A stretch of DNA of 31,248 nucleotides from Phytophthora sp. 'mugwort' (lineage: Eukaryota; Oomycota; Peronosporomycetes; Peronosporales; Peronosporaceae), in assembly GCA_033558025.1 (NCBI GenBank), contig JAUCEF010000049.1, forward strand, positions 1 to 31,248, given 5' to 3'. A program made the translations under genes and the position numbers. Of this stretch, positions 1 through 10,202 are shown one piece after another. The notes beneath the pieces are model-generated. The model was not told the origin of the DNA, did not search any database, and worked only from the letters and a program-made list of their open reading frames with translations. Positions within the stretch are counted from its first letter, which is position 1. Every line of letters begins with the position of its first letter.

Positions 1-798
1 CCATATACTGGTTGTGCTTTAGGTGAATATTTTAGAGATAATGGTAAACATGCTGTTATTTTCTATGATGATTTATCAAAACAAGCGGTAGCTTATAGAC
101 AAATGTCTTTATTATTAAGAAGACCTCCAGGTAGAGAAGCTTATCCTGGAGATGTTTTTTATTTACACTCTCGTTTATTAGAAAGAGCTGCTAAAATGAA
201 TAAAAAAATTGGTGGTGGTTCATTAACCGCATTACCTATTATTGAAACACAAGCTGGAGATGTTTCTGCTTATATTCCAACAAATGTTATTTCAATTACT
301 GATGGACAAATTTTTTTAGAAACAGAATTATTTAATGAAGGTCAAAGACCTGCAATTAGTGTTGGATTATCTGTAAGTCGTGTTGGTTCTTCTGCACAAA
401 TTAAAGCTATGAAACAAATTGCTGGTACAATGAAATTAGAATTAGCACAATTTAGAGAAGTACAAGCATTTGCTCAATTTGGTTCTGATTTAGATGCTAC
501 AACTCAACAACAATTAAATAGAGGGATTAGATTAACAGAAATGTTAAAACAAGGTTTAAATATACCGTTATCTGTTGAAAATCAAATTGTAATTATTTAT
601 TTAGGTGTACGTGGTTTCTTAGATAAAATTGCTGTTGATAAAATTTCAAGTTTTGAAATTAGTTGGTTAAATTTTATAAAAAATAATCATTTTAATATTT
701 TAGAAGAAATCTTAAATAAAAAAGAAATATCTAAAGAATTAGAAAAAAAACTTAATATTTTAGCAACAAATTTTACTAATAATTTTATTACAAAATAA
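1..798 (+). CDS. atp1: ATP synthase F1 subunit alpha, 3' part
   Basis: Catalytic-ring alpha subunit of mitochondrial complex V in the matrix. The frame is open from base 1, so the 5' part lies outside the window; about 265 C-terminal residues are present. Visible are the hydrophobic Walker-B-type strand ending in DD (VIFYDDLSK, about residue 19 of the fragment), the arginine-rich [20 protein letters not shown] block and the [13 protein letters not shown] stretch typical of F1 alpha, then the [11 protein letters not shown] segment and the helical C-terminal domain. It ends in TAA about 200 bases before nad5 on the same strand. Retention of atp1 in mtDNA is known from plants, jakobids and several stramenopiles. 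Confidence 0.97.
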   Translation, partial: PYTGCALGEYFRDNGKHAVIFYDDLSKQAVAYRQMSLLLRRPPGREAYPGDVFYLHSRLLERAAKMNKKIGGGSLTALPIIETQAGDVSAYIPTNVISITDGQIFLETELFNEGQRPAISVGLSVSRVGSSAQIKAMKQIAGTMKLELAQFREVQAFAQFGSDLDATTQQQLNRGIRLTEMLKQGLNIPLSVENQIVIIYLGVRGFLDKIAVDKISSFEISWLNFIKNNHFNILEEILNKKEISKELEKKLNILATNFTNNFITK

Positions 799-1002
799 TA
801 TAATTATTTTTTTATTAATAAAAAATAATTATAATATTTTGTAAATAAAACATAACAGATAAAAATTAATTATTTTCTATATAGAAAATAATTTTAAATA
901 TTATTCTAATATTAATTTTTTAAAAAATATTTATTCTTTAAGAAGAATTATTTTAAAATTATTATTATATTTTTAAATAATTTAAATTTATTTTATTCTA
1001 TT
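799..1002. promoter_or_regulatory. AT-rich spacer with hairpin and palindrome between atp1 and nad5
   Basis: No gene is visible. Just after the atp1 stop lies a near-perfect inverted repeat (about 801-831, TAATTATTTTTT pairing with AAAAAATAATTA). Further on there is a perfect 26-bp palindrome at 868-893, centred on CTAT/ATAG. Such structures could mark the atp1 mRNA 3' end or a processing site; the role is inferred only. Confidence 0.4.
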
Positions 1003-2997
1003 ATGTTATTATTAACTTTAATTTTTTTACCTTTTTTAGGTTCAGTAGCTTCTGGATTATTTGGTTTTTATATTGGCCGTAAAGGTTCTGTATTTATAAC
1101 CACATTAACAACTTTTTTAAGTTGTCTTTTTTCATTTATTATTATATATAATTCAATTACAAATGAATATGAGTATATTATTTATATTTCAAATTGGATT
1201 AATAGTGGTTTATTTAATTGTAATTGGTGTTTTTTATTTGATAGTTTAACTATGATAATGTTAATTGTTGTAACAAGTATTTCAACTTTAGTTCATTTAT
1301 ATTCTTCTAAATATATGGATCATGATCCACATTTATCTAGATTTATGTCATATTTATCACTATTTACTTTTTTTATGATTATATTAGTTACAGGTGATAA
1401 TTTTATGCAAATGTTTGTTGGATGGGAAGGTGTTGGTTTTTGTTCATATTTATTAATTAATTTTTGGTTTACACGTTTACAAGCGAATAAAGCAGCTATA
1501 AAAGCTATGTTAGTTAATCGAATTAGTGATTTAATCTTATTATTAGGTGTATTAACTGTTTTTTATAATATTAGAACTATTGAATATTTTAGTACATTTG
1601 CAGCAATTTCTATTGTTAAAGATTTTAAATTTATTTTTTTTAATTATATTTTAAGTATTATTGATGTTGCGTGTATTTTAATTTTTATAGGTGCTATGGG
1701 TAAATCTGCTCAAATTTTTTTACATTTATGGTTACCCGATGCTATGGAAGGACCTACGCCGGTTTCGGCATTAATCCATGCAGCGACTATGGTAACTGCT
1801 GGTGTTTATTTAATTGCACGTTGTTCACCAATGTTTGAATATTCAATGTTTTCTTTAAAAGTTATTACAATTATTGGAGCTTCTACAGCCTTTTTCTCAA
1901 GTACAATTGGTCTAGTACAAAATGATTTTAAAAAAATAGTTGCCTATTCTACTTGTAGTCAATTAGGTTATATGTTTTTTGCTTGTGGATTATCAAATTA
2001 TCCTTTAGCTATTTTTCATTTATCAAATCATGCATATTTTAAAGCATTATTATTTTTATGTTCCGGTGCTGTAATTCATGCTATGGGTGATGAACAAGAT
2101 ATAAGAAAAATGGGTGGTTTAAGAAGAATTTTACCTTTTACTTATATAATGTTTTTAATAGGTTCATTATCTTTAATGGGTTTTCCTTTTTTAACTGGTT
2201 TTTATTCTAAAGATTTAATATTAGAAGTTGCATTTTCAAGTTTTAGTGAAACAGGTCATTTTGCTTATTGGTTGGGTACTATTGGTGCATTTTTTACGGC
2301 ATTCTATTCAACACGTTTATTATTTTTTGCTTTTTTAAGTGAAACTAATGCCTATAAAAATGTTATTAAAAATGCACATGATGTTCCATTAGAAATGGGT
2401 ATTCCTTTAGGAGTTTTAGCATTTGGTAGTATTTTTATAGGTTATATTTCTAAAGATATGTTTGTTGGGTTAGGTTCAAATTTTTGGAATAACTCAATTT
2501 ATATAAATCCATTTAATAATCAAATGATTGATGCTGAATTTTTACCAACATTTTTTAAATTATTACCTGTTATTTTAAGTTTTTGTGGCTTATTTTGTGC
2601 CTTTTATTTATATTTTTTTAAATTTAGATTTTTATATAACTTAAAAATTTCAAAATATGGTCTTTATTTTTATAATTTTTTAAATAGAAAATGGTATTTT
2701 GATAAAATTTATTATGAATTTATTAATCAATATATATTAAAAGTTGGTTATAATGTAACATATAAAATGATTGATAAAGGTTTAATTGAAATGTGTGGTC
2801 CTTTTGGTTTAATAACCGTTTTTTCTTTCTTAAGTCAAAAAATAATTTTATTACAAACAGGTTATATTTATCACTATTCATTATTAATGTTAATTAGCAT
2901 TATTTGTTTAATAAATATTATTTTTTTTTCTATTATTTATTTTTTTAATATTATTACTATTTTATTATTTTTATTTATTTTTTTATTAATTAAATAA
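1003..2997 (+). CDS. nad5: NADH dehydrogenase subunit 5
   Basis: Proton-pumping membrane subunit of complex I in the inner mitochondrial membrane. The 664 residues match the usual family length. Hallmarks are the early antiporter-like segment FVGWEGVGFCSYLLI (about residue 139), the core HLWLPDAMEGPTPVSALIHA with its conserved Lys/His surroundings (about residues 241-260), TMVTAGVYLIAR, and KKIVAYSTCSQLGYMFFACG. Many predicted membrane helices run to the C-terminus. ATG at 1003 is preceded by stops in the AT-rich spacer. It is followed after 60 bases by nad6 on the same strand. The frame is intact. Confidence 0.97.
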   Translation: MLLLTLIFLPFLGSVASGLFGFYIGRKGSVFITTLTTFLSCLFSFIIIYNSITNEYEYIIYISNWINSGLFNCNWCFLFDSLTMIMLIVVTSISTLVHLYSSKYMDHDPHLSRFMSYLSLFTFFMIILVTGDNFMQMFVGWEGVGFCSYLLINFWFTRLQANKAAIKAMLVNRISDLILLLGVLTVFYNIRTIEYFSTFAAISIVKDFKFIFFNYILSIIDVACILIFIGAMGKSAQIFLHLWLPDAMEGPTPVSALIHAATMVTAGVYLIARCSPMFEYSMFSLKVITIIGASTAFFSSTIGLVQNDFKKIVAYSTCSQLGYMFFACGLSNYPLAIFHLSNHAYFKALLFLCSGAVIHAMGDEQDIRKMGGLRRILPFTYIMFLIGSLSLMGFPFLTGFYSKDLILEVAFSSFSETGHFAYWLGTIGAFFTAFYSTRLLFFAFLSETNAYKNVIKNAHDVPLEMGIPLGVLAFGSIFIGYISKDMFVGLGSNFWNNSIYINPFNNQMIDAEFLPTFFKLLPVILSFCGLFCAFYLYFFKFRFLYNLKISKYGLYFYNFLNRKWYFDKIYYEFINQYILKVGYNVTYKMIDKGLIEMCGPFGLITVFSFLSQKIILLQTGYIYHYSLLMLISIICLINIIFFSIIYFFNIITILLFLFIFLLIK

Positions 2998-3057
2998 AAA
3001 TAATAAAATATGTATCTTTTAAGATATAATTATAAATTTATATAATTTAAATACATT

Positions 3058-3768
3058 ATGGATTTCGAAACAATTTTCTTTTATACTTTTTCAACTATAG
3101 CTTTAACTTCAGCTATATTTGTAATATATTCTACAAATACAATATATTCTGCATTTTTTTTAATATTAGTTTTTACTAATTCAACTGGATTATTATTAAT
3201 TTCTGAAATTGAATTTTTATCAATAATGTTAATTATTATTTATGTAGGAGCTATTACTGTATTATTTTTATTTGTTATTATGATGCTAGATGTTAATGTT
3301 TTAATTGATAAAAATAAAATAAAAAATAATTTTGGTTATTTACCAATTATTTTTTTAATTAGTTTTATTTTTTTTTTAGAAACGTTTGTTATGTTTAGTA
3401 AAGTTTTTACATCATATTACCATTTAATAAATAATTCTTTTTTTACTCAAAAAGTAAATACTTTATTTTTTTTTCACGATAGTATGAAAGGTACTTTTGA
3501 AATATTTGTTGATGTCAAACCCTTTTTAAAAAATTTTATCTATCAATTAGATACTATTACAAATATTGAAACAATTGGACAAATTTTATATAGTTATTAT
3601 GCTTTTTTTTTTTTAGTTGCAGGTATTATATTATTAATAGCTTTAATAGGAGCGGTTACTTTAACTAAAAAGGAAAAAAAAAAATTTTTAAAACAAAATA
3701 TTTATAAACAACTTTCACGAGATGCATTAAAAGCTATTTTTAATGTATATTCAGATAAAACTGTTTAA
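3058..3768 (+). CDS. nad6: NADH dehydrogenase subunit 6
   Basis: Membrane subunit of complex I. The 236 residues show the NAD6 signature: N-terminal helices, then the conserved stretch IIIYVGAITVLFLFVIMMLD (about residues 60-80), which holds the pi-bulge helix segment, and a last helix LLIALIGAVTLTKK. The central part is variable and slightly longer than in bacteria, as is common for protist Nad6. It lies directly downstream of nad5 and 17 bases before trnR, so it is probably co-transcribed with both. Confidence 0.95.
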   Translation: MDFETIFFYTFSTIALTSAIFVIYSTNTIYSAFFLILVFTNSTGLLLISEIEFLSIMLIIIYVGAITVLFLFVIMMLDVNVLIDKNKIKNNFGYLPIIFLISFIFFLETFVMFSKVFTSYYHLINNSFFTQKVNTLFFFHDSMKGTFEIFVDVKPFLKNFIYQLDTITNIETIGQILYSYYAFFFLVAGIILLIALIGAVTLTKKEKKKFLKQNIYKQLSRDALKAIFNVYSDKTV

Positions 3769-3785
3769 TTCTTAATAAAACTAAA

Positions 3786-3858
3786 ACAATCTTAACTTAA
3801 TTGGTAGAGTATTAGCCTTCTAAGCTTTAAAATCTTGGTTCAAATCCAAGAGATTGTA
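3786..3858 (+). tRNA. trnR(ucu): tRNA-Arg(ucu)
   Basis: The acceptor arm ACAATCT pairs fully with AGATTGT. The T arm is CTTGG-TTCAAAT-CCAAG. The anticodon loop CTTCTAA gives anticodon UCU (AGA/AGG codons). The outer two pairs of the anticodon stem look mismatched (T-T), which is unusual and may mean poor stem stability or a base error. It ends the plus-strand nad5-nad6 unit. Confidence 0.85.
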
Positions 3859-3978
3859 ATTAGTTTTATTTAAAAATTTCATTCTTAAAAAAAAAATAAT
3901 TCAATTATTTTTATAATATAAATAATAAAATTTAAATTTTTTAAGAAATAATAAATTAAAAAAATCAATTTTTTTCAA

Positions 3979-4111
3979 TAAATATTCTAAAAAATATAAG
4001 AAGAATGCGTTCACTTACAAATTTAATATAAATACAGAATATTATTATTGCTAATTCTATAACTTTTAATCAAGATGGTTTAACATAAGTTATTGATGAC
4101 ATAAATATTTA
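3979..4111 (+). ncRNA. possible 5S rRNA (weak candidate)
   Basis: The spacer between trnR and orf137 contains motifs in the order expected of a divergent mitochondrial 5S rRNA: a potential closing helix (TAAATATT 3979-3986 with AATATTTA 4104-4111), a helix-II-like pairing (AGAAT+GC at 4002-4008 with GC+ATTCT at 4050-4058), a loop-B-like AATACAGAA (4031-4039) and a loop-E-like GATGGT (4074) followed by GATGAC (4095). The pairs are AT-rich and could arise by chance. The distance between the loop-B and loop-E motifs is longer than in bacteria. A covariance-model scan would decide it. Confidence 0.22.
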
Positions 4112-4239
4112 AATAGATTAATTTTTATTAAATACTCAATAACTAAAATTAAATTAATATCAACATAGTTATAATTTAAAATCACATAATTAGTTTTTAA
4201 TTGGTAAAAATTTACATAATGTATATATTGTATATCTAG

Positions 4240-4271
4240 AAACCTATTTAACAAATTAAATAGGTTTTTTT
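4240..4271. terminator. terminator-like hairpin at a convergent gene junction
   Basis: A perfect 12-bp stem (AAACCTATTTAA, 4240-4251, with TTAAATAGGTTT, 4256-4267) encloses the loop CAAA and is followed on the plus strand by a T run to 4271. It lies exactly where the plus unit (nad5-nad6-trnR) meets the minus unit ending in orf137, whose stop codon overlaps the T run. This placement suits transcript ending or mRNA 3'-end protection; the function is inferred. Confidence 0.55.
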
Positions 4272-4683
4272 AGCCATCTTCTTTAAAAATAGAAATTAAA
4301 ATTTTAATTAAATGAGTCATCATTTTTTCAAATTCTTGTGGATTATCTTTTAATAAATGTCTTGGATGAATAGTTAGTTTTAATAATTCTAATAAATTTA
4401 ATCCAGCCGCCCTTTTTTCAGGTTCACGTAACATTTTTAAAACAACTTGTTTTATTTGATTGAAAGTTTCATCATCGACGATATTCCTTAAATCCTGTAA
4501 TGCAGAAACTATTGGAAAATCGCTATTGAAATAAATTAAAAAAATAGTTAAACCTAAAATAAAAAAGGCACCTATTATAAATATTATATATTTTATATAA
4601 TTTGATGTTTGTTCTTGTGATTCGTGTTTTTCAATATTATTGTTGTCATTGTTTAAGTCTATTAAAATATTTTCGATATCCAT
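4270..4683 (-). CDS. hypothetical membrane protein orf137
   Basis: An intact 137-residue frame that I do not recognise. It has an acidic, Asn-rich N-terminus (residues 1-25), a single strong hydrophobic helix (about residues 31-51), then a soluble, probably helical domain with charged residues (EPEKRAAGLNLLELLKLTIH and following) ending FKEDG. This layout suggests a protein anchored in the inner membrane by one helix. It is the last gene of the minus block, 242 bases downstream of cox1. Its codon use includes more C- and G-ending codons (CGC, GCC, ATC) than neighbouring genes, so it is not simply random AT-rich sequence. Confidence 0.6.
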   Translation of the reverse strand: MDIENILIDLNNDNNNIEKHESQEQTSNYIKYIIFIIGAFFILGLTIFLIYFNSDFPIVSALQDLRNIVDDETFNQIKQVVLKMLREPEKRAAGLNLLELLKLTIHPRHLLKDNPQEFEKMMTHLIKILISIFKEDG

Positions 4684-4836
4684 AATTATAATTTAAATTA
4701 TTTTATTAATAATTAATTTGTTATTAATTAAATTTTTATTTGATTTAATTTTTGAGATTTAATATTTTTTTTTATTTAAATTTTACTAATATTTTTTTCT
4801 CTTAAATAATATAAAAATTTTAAATTTTTATAAAAC

Positions 4837-4849
4837 ACCGTAAAACGGT
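4837..4849. terminator. small GC-containing hairpin 3' of cox1
   Basis: ACCGT-AAA-ACGGT forms a short stem-loop in an otherwise GC-free spacer, about 75 bases past the cox1 stop on the minus strand. It may be a transcript-end or processing signal; weak evidence. Confidence 0.3.
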
Positions 4850-4925
4850 ATTAATTAAATTAAAAATTTTTAATATAATTATTAATAAAGATTAATTTAA
4901 TTATTAATAATTATAAAAATTTTTT

Positions 4926-6404
<1,479 letters not shown>

Positions 6405-6626
6405 TTATTTATATTTTTAAATTTTATTTTAAATGCAAAATTATATATTTTATTTTTAAATCAAAAAAAGCGTTGGTTTTTTTAATTTTTTATTATCAAA
6501 AAAATAAATTATTTTTATTTATTGAAAAATTGTTTGATTTTATTAATTAATTTTTTAATATCAGTAAATAGTAATAATATTAAAAAAATTATACCAATGA
6601 TTTTAAATACCATAAAAATTTTTTAA

Positions 6627-7403
6627 TTATATATTAAAATCAAAATTGATTTTATTTTTTAACCAAATTAAATAATCTTCTAATGAAACAGCTTCTACAA
6701 CAATAGGCATAAATCCATGATTTACTCCACAAATTTCACTACATTGTCCATAAAAAACACCTTCACGTTTAATAAACATTGATGTTTGATTTAAACGACC
6801 AGGACAAGCATCTAATTTTATACCTAATGAAGGTATTGCCCATGAATGTAAAACATCTGAAGCAGTAATTAATACTCGAATATGACTATTAGTTGGAACA
6901 ACCACACGATTATCAACTTCTAAAATTCTAAATTGACCTATTGCTAAATCATCTTCTTGAATCATATAACTATCAAAAATTAAAGGTTCATCAGAAAATT
7001 CTAAATTATCTGAATATTCATAACTCCAATACCATTGACTACCAATTACTTTTAAAGTAATAATAGGATCAATTACTTCATCCATTGAATATAATAAAGC
7101 AAAAGATGGAATAGCTACCGTTAATAAAATTAAGGCTGGAATAGAAGTCCAAATAATTTCAATAGTAGCACCATGTACAATTGTTGCTGGAATTTTATTT
7201 TTTTTTTCATCAAAAAGAGTAATAACTCTAAATAACATCCAACAAACAAATACAGTAATCATAATTAAAAAAAACATTAAATCATGATGAAAATTAATAA
7301 TACCTTCCATAACAGGTGTTGCTGGATCTTGAAAACCTAATTGCCAAGGTTCAGCCATATCTAAAAAAGTGAATTGATTATTTATATAATTTATTATTGT
7401 CAT
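6627..7403 (-). CDS. cox2: cytochrome c oxidase subunit II
   Basis: Complex IV subunit that carries the CuA site and accepts electrons from cytochrome c. The 258 residues contain two N-terminal membrane helices (about residues 38-60 and 78-100) followed by the cupredoxin domain in the intermembrane space. The aromatic electron-entry region WYWSYEY (about residue 127) is present. The CuA ligands are visible in [13 protein letters not shown] (His) and [14 protein letters not shown] (Cys-x3-Cys-x3-His-x2-Met). The gene is a single piece, not split as in some protists. It lies upstream of cox1. Confidence 0.98.
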   Translation of the reverse strand: MTIINYINNQFTFLDMAEPWQLGFQDPATPVMEGIINFHHDLMFFLIMITVFVCWMLFRVITLFDEKKNKIPATIVHGATIEIIWTSIPALILLTVAIPSFALLYSMDEVIDPIITLKVIGSQWYWSYEYSDNLEFSDEPLIFDSYMIQEDDLAIGQFRILEVDNRVVVPTNSHIRVLITASDVLHSWAIPSLGIKLDACPGRLNQTSMFIKREGVFYGQCSEICGVNHGFMPIVVEAVSLEDYLIWLKNKINFDFNI

Positions 7404-7995
7404 AATATACTTGAAATTTATTATTTTATTTAATTTTTAATATATACAAAATTAAGAGTTTTTGAATATTAATATTCAAGAAAAAATATAAATTTTATTA
7501 TTTATATTGTAAAAATAATTGAATTATTTTTTTTTTTTCTTAAAGAATATAAAATTTTTTAAAAATTAAAATAATTTATATTAAATAATCATATTATTTT
7601 TAAAATGTTTTTATATACAATAATAAATATTAATGTAGAATATAATAAAAATGAAATAATAATTATTTAAAGAGTATTCATTTAACGATTAATCAATAAT
7701 ATTAACTAATAAATTAAAATTATTTAATATTGAGAATGTTTTCTTAATATAAACATTAATTAATCTGTTTATGAATATTTTTTTAGGAATAATGGAGTAA
7801 TTTTAAAATTGAATATTTATAATAATATTTTTATTTTAAACATATAAAACTATATTTATTATAAAATATTATAAATCTAAATTTAAATTCCCTTTGATTA
7901 AAAAGTATTTTAAATAAAATTTTATTTTTATAACTTGAATTTAATTAATTTCAGATATTATAAAATTTTTTTGATTTATAATATTTTATAATAAA
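7404..7995. other. 592-bp AT-rich spacer between trnW and cox2
   Basis: No credible gene was found on either strand; every frame is broken by many stops. The only clear structure is a perfect 18-bp palindrome, TTGAATATT/AATATTCAA (7462-7479), about 60 bases upstream of the cox2 start. This could be a 5' UTR structure or a promoter-linked element of cox2-cox1. Confidence 0.4.
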
Positions 7996-8067
7996 CAGGA
8001 AAAATGGGACTTGAACCCATAACAATAATTTTGGAGACTATGATTTTACCAATTAAACTATTTTCCT
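7996..8067 (-). tRNA. trnW(cca): tRNA-Trp(cca)
   Basis: Acceptor AGGAAAA pairs with TTTTCCT, the T arm is ATGGG-TTCAAGT-CCCAT, and the anticodon stem ATAGT/ATTAT holds the loop CTCCAAA (CCA). A CCA anticodon reads only UGG, consistent with TGA not being a Trp codon here. It lies just downstream of rrs. Confidence 0.93.
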
Positions 8068-8097
8068 AAGACTTTTAATTTTAATTTAAGAATGCTT

Positions 8098-8713
8098 AAA
8101 GATCTCTTCCAGACACAGGTTCCCCTACGACTACCTTGTTACGACTTCATCAAAGTTACTAACCACTTTTTAGGAATTATAATTTATTTTATAAAAATTT
8201 TAAATTATTTTATTTAAATAATTATTAAATTTTATAAAAGAATTAAAAATTATTTTAAAAACAATCAACTTCCCTGATGTGACGGGCGGTGTGTACAAAG
8301 TCCAGTAACATATTCACCGCAGCATGCTGTTCTGCGATTACTAGCGATTCCAACTTCATAAGGGCGAGTTTCAGCCCTTAATTCGAACTAAGATAATTTT
8401 TGAAGATTTGCTCCAACTTATATCATTATTGCTTCTCATTGTAATTATCATTGTAGCACGTGTGTAGCCCAACTCATAAGGGCCATGAAGACTTGACGTC
8501 ATCCCCACCTTCCATTAACCTATCATTAATTTTTTCATTAGAGTACTTTTATCTATTTATAATAAATTAGTAACTAATCATAGGGGTTGCGCTCGTTAAA
8601 GGATTTAACCAAACATTTCACAACACGAGCTGACGACAGCCATGCAACACCTGTTTTTTATATAAAAATTTTAAATAAAAATTAGCAAGAGTTGGTAAGG
8701 TTCTGCGCGTATT

Positions 8714-8745
<32 letters not shown>

Positions 8746-9605
8746 TAGACTCCCGTCAATTCCTTTGAATTTCAATCTTGCGATTATACTTTTCAGGCGG
8801 AGTGCTTAACGCGTTAGCTGTTATATCTAAAAATTCTAAATATTAGCACTCATCGTTTACAGCATGGACTACCGGGGTCTCTAATCCCGTTCGCTACCCA
8901 AGCTTTCGTTTCTCAGTGTCAGTATATACCCAGATAATTGCCTTCGCCATAGGTCTTCCTTCTATTATCAACGTATTTTATCACTCCAATAGAAATTCCA
9001 TTATCCTCTATTTATACTCCAGTTTATCAGTTTTGAAAAAATGTATAAAGTTGAGCTTTAATTTGTTTCTTTCAACTTAAAAAACTACCTACAAACCCTT
9101 TACGCCTAATCATCCCGAATAATGCTCGCTCCTCCCGTATTACCGCGGCTGCTGGCACGGGTATTAGCCGGAACTTCTTTTTTAAGTACTGTCATTTTCC
9201 TCCTTAATGAAAGAGCTTTACAACCTAATTAGCCGTCATCACCCACTCGGTATTGCTGGATCAAGCTTCCGCTCATTGTCCAAAATTCCCCACTGCTGCC
9301 TTTAAAAAAGTTTGGGCCGTGTCTCAGTCCCAATGTGGCTGATCATTCTTTCAAACCAGCTAAAGATAATAGGCTTGGTTGTCTATTAAACTACCAACTA
9401 CCATAATCTTGCGCAAACTCATCTTTTAACGTTAAAAACTTTAATTAATTTATTCAGTATTTTTATAAAAATAATTATTCTGAATTAAAAGGTAGATAAT
9501 TCACGTGTTACTCACCCGTTCGCTATGTTTTAAAAACATTCAACTTGCATGTGTTAAGCATACCGATAGCATTTATTCTGAGCCAGGATCAAACTCTATT
9601 TAAGT
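8098..9605 (-). rRNA. rrs: small subunit ribosomal RNA
   Basis: Decoding-subunit rRNA of about 1.5 kb. On the minus strand the 5' hallmark GAGTTTGATCCTGGCTCAG lies at about 9581-9599, and the 3' decoding-site block GAAGTCGTAACAAGGTAG at about 8131-8148. The 530-loop (GCCGCGGTAATAC, about 9139-9151), the 900 region and GACGGGCGGTGTGTAC (rc 8281-8296) are all recognisable. Helix 44 carries an AT-rich expansion (about 8165-8262). The 3' end after GGAACCTGTGTCTGGAAGAG shows no CCTCC anti-Shine-Dalgarno tail, so initiation probably does not use SD pairing. Ends are approximate. Confidence 0.97.
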
Positions 9606-9968
9606 TTTATATTAATTATTTAATATTAATTTTTAAAATAACAAATATTTAAAAATTTAATATTATAACATTCTTATATTAATTTTTGTCTTATATTGTC
9701 TTATATTGTCTTATATTGTCTTATATTGTCTTATATTGTCTTAAAGGATTAAAATTTTTTAATTTTTAAAAATTCAATTAGTTATTAATAAAAATTTCTT
9801 TGTATCACGAAAAAAAAATATTATTTTTTGAAAAGGATCCCCCCCTAAATATGTTTTTGAATTTTTTGTTGAAAAGATAAATATCTTTTTAACTTAACTA
9901 TTTAAAGATATTTTATCTTTTTATCCTTTTTTTAATTTGTTTATCCTTTTTTTTTTTTAGATCTTTAT
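9606..9968. promoter_or_regulatory. structured spacer upstream of rrs (control-region candidate)
   Basis: No gene is visible. The spacer contains the 10-bp tandem repeats, an isolated GC island with a run of seven C (GGATCCCCCCCT, 9835-9846), and two consecutive perfect hairpins: AAAAGATA-AA-TATCTTTT (9872-9889) and AAAGATA-TTT-TATCTTT (9904-9920). T-rich direct repeats of TTTATCCTTTTTTT follow (about 9919-9958). It sits between trnY and rrs on the transcribed strand. A promoter, RNA-processing or replication role is possible, but nothing proves it. Confidence 0.4.
9691..9740. repeat. five tandem copies of a 10-bp unit upstream of rrs
   Basis: TTATATTGTC is repeated five times without mismatch, with a partial unit (TGTC) before and TTA after. 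It lies about 85 bases upstream of the rrs 5' end on the minus strand. It could be a slippage-prone spacer, a promoter-proximal element or a replication-linked repeat. Confidence 0.95.
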
Positions 9969-10052
9969 TGGAGAAAGTAGGATTTGAACCTACGTAGAAA
10001 ATATTTCAACAAATTTACAGTCTGCCGCTTTTAACCACTCAGCCATTTCTCC
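9969..10052 (-). tRNA. trnY(gua): tRNA-Tyr(gua)
   Basis: GGAGAAA/TTTCTCC acceptor, GTAGG-TTCAAAT-CCTAC T arm, and anticodon loop CTGTAAA (GUA). A long variable arm gives the bacterial class II form usual for organellar tRNA-Tyr. Confidence 0.93.
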
Positions 10053-10069
10053 TAAAGATATTTTAAATA

Positions 10070-10141
10070 TGTGATTAATGGGATTTGAACCCATAATATT
10101 TACTTGGAAGATAAAGGATTTACCAATTAATCTATAATCAC
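10070..10141 (-). tRNA. trnG(ucc): tRNA-Gly(ucc)
   Basis: GTGATTA/TAATCAC acceptor, ATGGG-TTCAAAT-CCCAT T arm, and anticodon stem TTTAT/GTAAA with loop CTTCCAA (UCC). One of two Gly tRNAs close together here. Confidence 0.92.
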
Positions 10142-10202
10142 GTATATTTTTATTGTTTAAAAAATGTTTATTATTGTTTTAAAAAAGAAAAAGTGGAATA
10201 AA

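Noticed and set aside
9691..9740. CRISPR array or telomere repeat
   Set aside because: The 10-bp units are contiguous, without spacers, and internal next to rrs; five copies are too few and too short for either call.
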